Below, one piece after another: positions 57,688 to 64,000 of a DNA stretch of 64,000 bases. The DNA lies in the NCBI RefSeq assembly GCF_013201645.1, contig NZ_CP053842.1:248001-312000 (forward strand). Direction: 5' to 3'. This DNA comes from Campylobacter corcagiensis. Its GTDB lineage: Bacteria > Campylobacterota > Campylobacteria > Campylobacterales > Campylobacteraceae. Below the pieces are notes generated by a model, which worked only from the letters and a program-made list of their open reading frames with translations, was not told the DNA's origin and ran no database searches. A program made the translations under genes and the position numbers. The first letter of the stretch is position 1; each line of letters opens with the position of its first letter.

Positions 57688-59079
57688 TTAAAAATCCAAC
57701 TCCATAATCATTTTTTCTTGTTGAAAATATTCTTTTAAATTTTCCATATTTTCATCTGTGATCTTATGTCTTTCATCTATACCAACCAAACGACCAAAAC
57801 CACGATATAAAAGATAGTTTTCTAAAATAGCAAGTTGGACAACGGATTTATCTCCATGATATACTTGAGTATAATATTCAAAAAGTTCTAAATCACTCAT
57901 TTCACTATAAGTTTTTTGCGTCCAAGAAACTAAAAAATTAGATTTAACTTCTTCATCTGTTTTTATAGATGATTTTATAATAGGAACAAGTGATTTTACT
58001 TTAGCCTGTTCGCCATTGATTCCTACTTTCTTATCAGGAAAAACAACCTTGACATTTTCATTGCGTTTATAAGCTACATAATGAATAGTTTCATAAAAAC
58101 CATTTACACTAACGACGATAGCATCTATTTTGTAATCATTCCATAGCATTTTTTCACAATTTGACATTTTAAAAGGATCTGCTATTAAATCACAACTTAT
58201 ATAGCCATCATTGTATAAATTTGTCATTTCTTCAAGGTCTTGAAAAAATTCTCTTCCTTTTATTTTTCTATAAAGGTACATGGGAATAACTGTTCTACTC
58301 GTTGAAAAACGCCTTATTTCATAATAAATATACCAATATGTTATATCGCTTAACTCTCCACTTATTCCATTTTTAAAAGTCTTTAAAACATATTTTAATA
58401 AATAAGCAACAACTCCGCCAATATCTCCGTTAAACTCTGTTTTTATATCTGTTTTTGTTTTAAAATATTTTTTAGCAATTTTTAAAAATCTTTCTTTAAA
58501 TTTACTAGGGATAAATAAAACAATATGAGCGTGTGTACTTCCATCTAAAAAAGGCTCATAAGTTCTTAAATAAATCATTCTTTCATTGAATTCTTTTTTT
58601 ATATCTTTAAAAATTTGTTGTTGTAAAAATTTACGCCAAACATCGCTTAAATAATCTCTACTTTCTTTTATAAAATTAGCACTTCCGCAAAATTTAGGAT
58701 TATCAACAAGCTTATAAGTATTTTTAGATTTTAGTTTTATTTGTTTAAGTGGCTTTAGATAACTAGGTGGAGTAAGAGTCATAAATACAGGAGTATCAAA
58801 ACCTTTTTTACTAGCAATATCACGCATTGTTTTTATTCTGTTATATAGTTCAGCGTGATATTTCTTAGGTTGAATATTTGCACCCATAGAAACATCAAAT
58901 AAACTTACTTCTTTTATACCGTCAATTTCAATAAAACTGTTTTTTAAATAATTAATACTTTCTTCTAATCTTTGATCTACAATCTTTTTAATTTCTGATG
59001 TTATTGTATATGGAAAATTAAAATTTTTATACTTAGAGTTAAAAAGATAAATTTTACCTTCTTTTTTATATGCATTCAT
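57688..59079 (-). CDS. HUH-endonuclease replication initiator (Rep, pII-like)
   Basis: A 463-residue rolling-circle replication protein of the phage. The metal-binding HUH motif is H183-A-H185 in FLDGSTHAHIVLF. Downstream Y226-x3-Y230-x2-K233 (in VVAYLLKYVLK) matches the two-tyrosine motif of Rep superfamily I (phiX174 gpA/P2 A type). MTLTPPSYLKPL near residue 110 resembles motif I (FxTLTxP). It would nick the plus strand at an origin not identified here. It lies between the secretin and the integrase in the same operon. Confidence 0.85.
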   Translation of the reverse strand: MNAYKKEGKIYLFNSKYKNFNFPYTITSEIKKIVDQRLEESINYLKNSFIEIDGIKEVSLFDVSMGANIQPKKYHAELYNRIKTMRDIASKKGFDTPVFMTLTPPSYLKPLKQIKLKSKNTYKLVDNPKFCGSANFIKESRDYLSDVWRKFLQQQIFKDIKKEFNERMIYLRTYEPFLDGSTHAHIVLFIPSKFKERFLKIAKKYFKTKTDIKTEFNGDIGGVVAYLLKYVLKTFKNGISGELSDITYWYIYYEIRRFSTSRTVIPMYLYRKIKGREFFQDLEEMTNLYNDGYISCDLIADPFKMSNCEKMLWNDYKIDAIVVSVNGFYETIHYVAYKRNENVKVVFPDKKVGINGEQAKVKSLVPIIKSSIKTDEEVKSNFLVSWTQKTYSEMSDLELFEYYTQVYHGDKSVVQLAILENYLLYRGFGRLVGIDERHKITDENMENLKEYFQQEKMIMELDF

Positions 59080-59080
59080 T

Positions 59081-60307
59081 TTATATCGCCTCTATTGTTA
59101 TAGTTAAAACATTTGCCGTTTCTTTTGTAAACTCAAAGCTAAAAAGATATTTTAAAAGCCAAATATCTTTTAATACAGGAACACCACTTCTGTACTTAAA
59201 TTTATTCTCTTGATTAATACCACTAAGAACTAAAACATCACCTTTATTAAGTGTATAATTGCTTTTTAGCTCTTTTTTCTTTGTGGTTGGAGTTAGGGAG
59301 TTTTGATCTACTAGGCTATCAAATACTAAATTTAAATCAAAATCTATATAATCGTCAAAGATAATAGGCTTAATTGTAAGCTTTAAGCCTACATCTCTAT
59401 ACTCGTAAGAGTTTTGAGAGCTTGTACCTGATTGTGTATATTGTGAATTGGTAACCAAATAAGGAATATTTTCAACAACACTAAAATAAACGCTAGTATT
59501 TGATTTAGCTGTTAAAAATGGAGAGCTTTTTATTTTGCTTATGTTATTTGTGTCTAAGAAATTTAACACTCCATAGAATTTATCTTTTTTAGATCTGATG
59601 ACATTTGTAGATAAATTATAAGGAGCTGATATCAAATTTACAAAAAAACCTAAATCACCTTTATCAACAATACTTAGTAAACTATTAAGTTCAGTACCTA
59701 AATTTCTAGCATTATTTAAATCAGTTTCAAGAATGGTAACTTTAAAAGTTACTTGATCTAGCTTTTTATCGTCAAAACTATTTATTGCTTCTAAGACCTG
59801 AGAATATAAGTCATCATCTGCTAAAAATGATACAGCGTTATCCTTTGCAATATAAGTACAATTTTTATCTACATTTTCTAAAATTTGACTAACTTCTAAA
59901 TAAGAGTTATTTTTTAATTTTACATATCTAATTTTTTCTTTTGTGATCTCATTTTCTAAATAAGATCTAAAACCAACAGAATTACCACCATTTATATAAT
60001 CTTCAAAATCTATATAATCTTTTTCTTCTTTTGCTTGATAAGGACTATATACAAAGTAAAAACCTTTTTTAGAAGTTAAGAGCTTTAAGCCTTTAAGCTC
60101 TAGCATTTTTCTAAACACTTCTAAACTTGGAGTGGGTTCATTTTCATTAGTATAAAAATAAAAACTATTTAGTTCAATATCGCCACTAATTAAAATACGT
60201 GTATTGTTATGAGTAGCAACAGCGTCAGCAAAATTATAAAGATTAATTTCGTGCTGTTTAGCAAGACTAAAAGTCAACAAAGCTAGAATTAAAACTATTT
60301 TTTTCAT
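59081..60307 (-). CDS. Phage secretin (pIV-like, GspD superfamily)
   Basis: A 408-residue outer-membrane channel for virion extrusion. Signal peptide MKKIVLILALLTFSLA; N-terminal N0/N1-type domain (NLYNFADAVATHNNTRILISGDI, EVFRKMLELKGLKLL); and the C-terminal secretin domain with DVGLKLTIKPIIFDDYIDFDL, LKSNYTLNKGDVLVLSG and the signature SGVPVLKDIWLLKYLF. Possession of its own secretin means the phage does not depend on a host type II secretin. It overlaps zot by 41 bp. Confidence 0.87.
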   Translation of the reverse strand: MKKIVLILALLTFSLAKQHEINLYNFADAVATHNNTRILISGDIELNSFYFYTNENEPTPSLEVFRKMLELKGLKLLTSKKGFYFVYSPYQAKEEKDYIDFEDYINGGNSVGFRSYLENEITKEKIRYVKLKNNSYLEVSQILENVDKNCTYIAKDNAVSFLADDDLYSQVLEAINSFDDKKLDQVTFKVTILETDLNNARNLGTELNSLLSIVDKGDLGFFVNLISAPYNLSTNVIRSKKDKFYGVLNFLDTNNISKIKSSPFLTAKSNTSVYFSVVENIPYLVTNSQYTQSGTSSQNSYEYRDVGLKLTIKPIIFDDYIDFDLNLVFDSLVDQNSLTPTTKKKELKSNYTLNKGDVLVLSGINQENKFKYRSGVPVLKDIWLLKYLFSFEFTKETANVLTITIEAI

Positions 60308-61379
60308 CGGATACTCCTTGTAAATTTGTTTTTAGAAAATCAAAAACTGGATTTTCAAAAACATAGATATAAATTTGCATATCTTTAAAGCTTGATACTT
60401 CTTTTGCATAAACAGGATTAGAATCAATAACTATATTGCTTACAATGTCATAAGGTAAAAATTCCTTTTCACCTTTTAAGTTGCAATACCCTTTTATGCA
60501 ATAGAATTGATATGTAAATTTATATCTATTTTTATATGGCTGATCTGTAATATTTACAGAGTTTAAAAATTCATTATTTGAAATTTCTGTTTTTTCATCT
60601 ATTTTTATAGCATTATCTTTAGGAGCATCTTTTAGAATTATGTTACTTATGAAAAATTTAAATGCTATGAATAAAACAATAAAAATTAAAATACCAATAA
60701 GGATAAAACGCCTAATAAATGATTTTTGTGAAGTTTTATCGCCGCTATGATATAGGGCAAATACTTCAGGAAGTATAGGTATATGGATACCTTTTCTATT
60801 GACTAAATCTTTATCAAAAAGCTTATAGGATGAAAATTGCTGATACCTAAATTTATTTTTAAAAAGCCTTAGTTGAGCTGGAATTGCTTTATAAAAATAC
60901 TCTGCTATTGATTTATATCCAGTTGCTATTAAACTAAAATCTTGTGTTATTAAAATTATGTCTTGATAAAGATGTCTATGGTATGTTAACCACCATTTAA
61001 GGACTTCATCTTCCTTATCGTTTAAGAAATTGTGTGCTTCATCAAGGACGATTAAAACCTGATATAAATCTAATTCTTTGGCTTTTTCTATAAGTAGGGC
61101 GTCATCTTTTCCGTCAGTACTTTTATAAACTTCATAAAGCTGATTTAATTTAAAATTAAAATCTGTATTATCAAAGGGTATAAAGTTGTCTTTTAACTCA
61201 AATTTAAACTGATTTATGTTCGTGTATAAAAACTCATATTTGCTTTTTTTGGCTTCTTGTTTTTTAAAATTTAAAAAACCTTTTTTCTTTGGAGATTCTA
61301 AAAATTCTTTATAAATTTGATAAACTGCAAAGTAGCTTTTACCACTTCCTGGAATGCCTGTTATATATGAAATAGCCAT
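60267..61379 (-). CDS. zot: Zonular occludens toxin (Zot) domain protein, pI-like assembly ATPase
   Basis: A 370-residue inner-membrane ATPase for filamentous phage assembly. Residues 8-15 are Walker A (GIPGSGKS), Walker B is VLIVLDEAHNF near residue 116, then the Zot-type RLFKNKFRYQQFSSYKLF. A membrane helix (FILIGILIFIVLFIAFKFFI, about 224-245) precedes a periplasmic C-terminal domain with a Cys pair (FYCIKGYCNL). In Vibrio and Campylobacter concisus, C-terminal pieces of such proteins affect epithelial barriers; whether this one does is unknown. It lies between the pVI-like gene and the secretin. Confidence 0.92.
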   Translation of the reverse strand: MAISYITGIPGSGKSYFAVYQIYKEFLESPKKKGFLNFKKQEAKKSKYEFLYTNINQFKFELKDNFIPFDNTDFNFKLNQLYEVYKSTDGKDDALLIEKAKELDLYQVLIVLDEAHNFLNDKEDEVLKWWLTYHRHLYQDIILITQDFSLIATGYKSIAEYFYKAIPAQLRLFKNKFRYQQFSSYKLFDKDLVNRKGIHIPILPEVFALYHSGDKTSQKSFIRRFILIGILIFIVLFIAFKFFISNIILKDAPKDNAIKIDEKTEISNNEFLNSVNITDQPYKNRYKFTYQFYCIKGYCNLKGEKEFLPYDIVSNIVIDSNPVYAKEVSSFKDMQIYIYVFENPVFDFLKTNLQGVSDEKNSFNSSFVDF

Positions 61380-61380
61380 T

Positions 61381-61827
61381 TTAAATAGTTGTAATCACTA
61401 AAGATAATATTGATTTTCTAAAAGACAATAAAGCTTTTGTACCAACAAAATAAGCAAAAGATATAAAAACACTAGAAACAACAAGCTTAAAGATATTTAA
61501 TGAATCATTTAAAGCTTGAAAAAATAAAGAAGCTCCTAACATATCCCTTACCATATTTGCAATTTCTGAATTTGTATTTTTAAAAGTTAAATAATCCAAA
61601 AACTGATCTATAAAACCGTAAACATCAAGTAAAATTTTTATAATTGCACCATAATATAAAACAAGAAATACAAACAAAATACCATTTATAAAAATGATAG
61701 CCATAAAAGAAGGAAGCTTTAAAAGAAACCAAACAATTTTATCTTTAAAAAACTTTATAATAAAAGCAACCGCTGTACCAATTCCTGATATGATTGCAGG
61801 TAATGCACCAACTAAAGGTAAAGCCAT
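61381..61827 (-). CDS. pVI-like phage minor coat protein (DUF2523-like)
   Basis: A 148-residue protein with three hydrophobic segments (PAIISGIGTAVAFIIKFF, FMAIIFINGILFVFLVLYYGA, VVSSVFISFAYFVGTKALL) and no signal peptide. In size and position between pIII and Zot it corresponds to pVI, which caps the virion with pIII. DUF2523-type proteins sit at the same place in neisserial filamentous phages. Assignment rests mainly on position. Confidence 0.72.
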   Translation of the reverse strand: MALPLVGALPAIISGIGTAVAFIIKFFKDKIVWFLLKLPSFMAIIFINGILFVFLVLYYGAIIKILLDVYGFIDQFLDYLTFKNTNSEIANMVRDMLGASLFFQALNDSLNIFKLVVSSVFISFAYFVGTKALLSFRKSILSLVITTI

Positions 61828-61838
61828 TTTATATCTCC

Positions 61839-63479
61839 TTAAAACAATTTAAATAATGCAAAAATAGTAAATCTTAAAAATGTATAAAAAAATATGATAA
61901 AAAAAACTATATAAGTTACACTGTTAATTTTACATATAAATTCACACGGATCTATCTCAACACTGATAGTTTTAAAACCTAAATTTAAGGGCTTAGAATA
62001 AAGGCAAGAGCAAGTTTTATAGCTGTTTATACTTCCACCAAGTGGCTTTTTAAGTTTATCTACTGCATTATCAATACTTCTTTTAATATCAACAACTTGT
62101 TCTTTTACTTCTTTAATTGTTTTTTCTAAACCCTCTTTTATAGTGTCGTAAGCTTCTTTGATTTTTTTTAAAAGTCCTTTAGATTCTTCTATATCTGATT
62201 TTAAATCACCCTTATCAAAATCTTTATAATCATCACTATCTAATAAATCATCTAACCTATCTTTTATCTTTTCTATATTCTCACTCTCTTTTTCTAAAAG
62301 CTCATTAGTTTTATTAATAGAATTAACAATGTCACTATCATCAAAGTTATTAGAAGAACCACCACCATTACCACCAGAATGATTTGTACCTGAATCACCA
62401 TCATCAGGACTATCGCTATCACCTTTATTATTTCCATCACCTGGAACAGGTGGATTATTAGGATCAGATGGCTTATCTGGATTATCTGGGTTTGGTTTAG
62501 GCTTTGGTTTAGGATTTATATCGATTGTGCCATCATCAGGTTTAGGCTCAGCTGGATTATCATTGATATCTTCATCAGGTTTTTTAGATGGATCAGATGG
62601 CTCATCTGGATTATCTGGTTTATCAGGCTTATCATTATCTTTAGGTGGTTCTTCTGTTTTATTATCATCAGATGGTGGAATTGTAGGCTTACAATTAGGT
62701 GCAGGAATTGAATTTATACTGTTATATGTTTCAGGAATATCATCAGTACACATTATAGGTTTAAAATATGCCCAAACCTTACCATTTTCATCAGCTTTAT
62801 ATGCTATAGGTGTGCTTTGTTTATAGACATTATCAATGCTACAACTAAAGGAGTTTTGACAGTTATTTATAGCTTGTTCTAAGTGCGGCGAACAAGGATT
62901 ATCATTTCCAAATTTACACACACAATCAGCTAAATCTTGAAATGTATAATTACCGCTTTGTATCTTATCAACATTACATTTAGGTTCACATTTATTTGTT
63001 TTTGGATTGAATACTTCACCATTTTTAGGACAAGTGACTTTTTTAAATATTTGATATTTATAACTAGAAATATTTAATGTTAATCTTTGCTTATCGTATT
63101 GAGAATTTTCATAATGAACACCACAACGATATTTATATGAAGAATAAGGACCTGGCGCAAATATACAAGTAATAGGAGTGGAGCAGGATTTTGAATATAG
63201 ATAAATAGTATCGCCATTATCTAAAATTTTATAACCTTCATTAGGACCATCTTCATTATAAATATCGGTAGAACTTTGTGATGCTAACTTTTTATAGACA
63301 TTACCATTTAATGAGTAATAATCATCTCCAATAGATGTTAATGCGATACTACCAGCTGAAAAATCTATTTTTATATCATTATTAGTTGCAATATTTTTTT
63401 TACGAACTTCACAAATATTAGCATAAGTTAAAGTTGTAAGAGATAATAAGATTATTAAGAATTTGAGTAGGGTTTTCAT
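61839..63479 (-). CDS. pIII-like phage adsorption protein (TspB-like)
   Basis: A 546-residue protein expected at the virion tip for host attachment. Signal peptide MKTLLKFLIILLSLTTLTYA; a Cys-rich N-terminal domain (20-250); a long Pro/Asp/Asn-rich linker (about 265-375, PDKPDNPDEPSDPSKKPDE, then Gly/Ser-rich); a coiled-coil helix region (NSINKTNELLEKESENIEKIK, TIKEGLEKTIKEVKEQV); and a C-terminal Cys-rich domain with a membrane anchor (VTYIVFFIIFFYTFLRFTIF). This plan matches the pIII/TspB proteins of inoviruses. A possible PglB sequon D271-D-N273-K-T275 lies in the linker. Confidence 0.8.
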   Translation of the reverse strand: MKTLLKFLIILLSLTTLTYANICEVRKKNIATNNDIKIDFSAGSIALTSIGDDYYSLNGNVYKKLASQSSTDIYNEDGPNEGYKILDNGDTIYLYSKSCSTPITCIFAPGPYSSYKYRCGVHYENSQYDKQRLTLNISSYKYQIFKKVTCPKNGEVFNPKTNKCEPKCNVDKIQSGNYTFQDLADCVCKFGNDNPCSPHLEQAINNCQNSFSCSIDNVYKQSTPIAYKADENGKVWAYFKPIMCTDDIPETYNSINSIPAPNCKPTIPPSDDNKTEEPPKDNDKPDKPDNPDEPSDPSKKPDEDINDNPAEPKPDDGTIDINPKPKPKPNPDNPDKPSDPNNPPVPGDGNNKGDSDSPDDGDSGTNHSGGNGGGSSNNFDDSDIVNSINKTNELLEKESENIEKIKDRLDDLLDSDDYKDFDKGDLKSDIEESKGLLKKIKEAYDTIKEGLEKTIKEVKEQVVDIKRSIDNAVDKLKKPLGGSINSYKTCSCLYSKPLNLGFKTISVEIDPCEFICKINSVTYIVFFIIFFYTFLRFTIFALFKLF

Positions 63480-63513
63480 TAAAATAAATTCCTTAGGATA
63501 CTAAAAAACATTT

Positions 63514-63642
63514 TTACCACTTCCTAATAAAAAGTATTAAAACTAAAAATAAAGGAAGTATCCCAACATTGAAATAAAAAAATAAAGAGAAAAAATAATC
63601 AAAGCTTTTAACACCAGTTAAATTTAAAACTGAAAAATCCAT
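63514..63642 (-). CDS. Small phage membrane protein, 42 aa (pVII/pIX-like candidate)
   Basis: A 42-codon frame with AAGGAGAT-type ribosome-binding site 6-9 bp upstream. The peptide begins MDFSVLNLTGVKSFDYFF and continues as one hydrophobic helix (LFFYFNVGILPLFLVLILFI) ending RKW. Inoviruses carry tiny membrane-inserted minor coat proteins in this place, so it is a candidate for pVII or pIX. The function is inferred only from size, hydrophobicity and position. Confidence 0.6.
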   Translation of the reverse strand: MDFSVLNLTGVKSFDYFFSLFFYFNVGILPLFLVLILFIRKW

Positions 63643-63656
63643 TTTTTATCTCCTTA

Positions 63657-63791
63657 TTATTTTATTTGACTTATAAAAAGCATAAGTGTAAAAGTAAGAA
63701 TGAAACCGCAAAGAATTCCGCTTATAGACATCATTTCGTTATATTTTGAAGCGGTTAAGCCTATTGTTTGTAAAATCTGTATAGAGTTCAT
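63657..63791 (-). CDS. Small phage membrane protein, 44 aa
   Basis: A 44-codon frame starting MNSIQILQTIGLTASKYNEM and followed by one hydrophobic helix (ISGILCGFILTFTLMLFI), ending SQIK. AAAGG lies about 10 bp upstream. The first 20 residues are amphipathic. It is a candidate minor coat protein by size and position, in a run of four such short genes. Confidence 0.6.
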   Translation of the reverse strand: MNSIQILQTIGLTASKYNEMMSISGILCGFILTFTLMLFISQIK

Positions 63792-63798
63792 TTTTAAA

Positions 63799-63915
63799 CT
63801 ACCTTTGGAATAGATCTATAACGCTATTTATTATTTTTATGCCAAACAAAGCAACAATAATAATGCCTATGTAGCTATTTGTGAATAATATAAGCTTTGC
63901 TAGATCTATTCCCAT
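63799..63915 (-). CDS. Small phage membrane protein, 38 aa
   Basis: A 38-codon frame, MGIDLAKLILFTNSYIGIII followed by VALFGIKIINSVIDLFQR: one membrane helix and a basic/amphipathic C terminus. It begins 11 bp after the stop of the next upstream coat-like frame. The C-terminal IKIINSVIDLF resembles the amphipathic tail of major coat proteins, so it could be structural. Confidence 0.55.
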   Translation of the reverse strand: MGIDLAKLILFTNSYIGIIIVALFGIKIINSVIDLFQR

Positions 63916-63926
63916 AATGGTGCCTA

Positions 63927-64000
63927 TTATCTACTAAATAAGAAAATAACTCTTTTTACTGCCCAAAATGCACCTAGAGCCGTAAGGATAATACCTACAG
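63927..64000 (-). CDS. Probable phage coat protein, C-terminal part (cut by window end)
   Basis: The frame is open from 63998 downwards to the TAA at 63927-63929, giving VGIILTALGAFWAVKRVIFLF then SR. The hydrophobic helix followed by a basic/aromatic tail is the pattern of inovirus major coat protein pVIII C termini. The start lies beyond the window. Identity as pVIII is a guess from pattern and place. Confidence 0.5.
   Translation of the reverse strand, partial: VGIILTALGAFWAVKRVIFLFSR

Larger units (their letters stand above)
56740..64000 (-). mobile_element. Inovirus (filamentous phage) prophage, left part
   Basis: A run of minus-strand genes from 63927+ down to 56808: coat-like peptides, pIII-like adsorption protein, pVI-like protein, Zot (pI), secretin (pIV), HUH Rep (pII) and integrase. 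This gene set defines a filamentous ssDNA phage. Genes are separated by 1-12 bp or overlap, apart from the small coat genes. The right boundary, the ssDNA-binding protein and regulators are outside the window. Zot-encoding prophages in tRNA genes are known in Campylobacter concisus and relatives. Confidence 0.9.

Noticed and set aside
62527-62826. Plus-strand frame of 99 codons rich in Ser and Gly
   Set aside because: It is antisense to the Pro/Asp-rich linker of the pIII-like gene and shares its codon repetitiveness; no ribosome-binding site or family match.

Overview
The window is an AT-rich (roughly 30% G+C by eye), densely packed chromosomal segment of a Campylobacter-type epsilonproteobacterium (Campylobacterota). 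The evidence is an N-linked protein glycosylation (pgl) locus with the PglB oligosaccharyltransferase, a kdsA-ribH-nusB-pyrF run, TATAAT -10 boxes, many 1-14 bp gene overlaps, frequent TTG/GTG starts, and at the right end a Zot-encoding filamentous prophage of the kind known in several Campylobacter species. I do not commit to a species; the pgl gene content differs from C. jejuni.

Layout. 1-2.8 kb: central metabolism (end of pgk, tpiA, fabI, an Old Yellow Enzyme). 2.9-5.8 kb: a FadL-type outer-membrane porin, a PolB-type 3'-5' exonuclease and an overlapping exported ATP-dependent DNA ligase. 5.9-22.1 kb: the glycosylation locus. It runs galE/gne, an ecotin gene, a Wzx-type flippase on the opposite strand, GT25, GT2, pglH-like GT4, GT2, pglJ, pglB, pglA, pglC, pglD, a PhnA-domain gene, pglE, pglF and pglG. 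PglF, PglE and PglD should make UDP-diNAc-bacillosamine; PglC loads it on undecaprenyl phosphate; PglA, PglJ and the other transferases extend it; a flippase turns it over; PglB transfers it to D/E-x-N-x-S/T sites in the periplasm. No ABC-type flippase PglK is present, and the Wzx-like protein sits where pglK would be. 22.1-23.8 kb: hisA and an Hcp-like Sel1-repeat protein. 24.0-30.3 kb: a 2087-residue subtilisin-type autotransporter split by 38 perfect copies of a 15-bp repeat.

30.4-38.4 kb: prmA, ftsH, pssA, leuA, a glycerophosphodiesterase, a HAD phosphatase and a bile-acid/sodium symporter family protein. 38.5-43.6 kb, mainly on the minus strand: nhaA, serS, a CopD-like membrane protein, an ankyrin-like exported protein, trpS. 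43.8-48.1 kb: a polar amino-acid ABC transporter with two tandem binding proteins, thiE, uppP. 48.2-52.3 kb: a small lipoprotein, a DUF2130 protein, a second CopD-like protein, aroK, der. 52.4-56.6 kb: a DMT exporter, kdsA, ribH, nusB, pyrF and a DUF3108 protein.

56.65-64.0 kb: tRNA-Ser(GCT) and, directly after it, the left part of an integrated inovirus. All phage genes are on the minus strand and are read towards the tRNA: coat-like small membrane proteins (one cut by the window edge, three others of only 38-44 codons), a pIII-like adsorption protein, a pVI-like protein, Zot (pI-like), a secretin (pIV-like), an HUH Rep nuclease and a tyrosine integrase. The right end of the prophage is outside the window.

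No stretch above 300 bp lacks a gene. The largest gaps (about 41475-41685, 23821-23995, 43630-43805, 30260-30428, 39642-39799) hold only AT-rich DNA, promoter-like boxes and hairpins.
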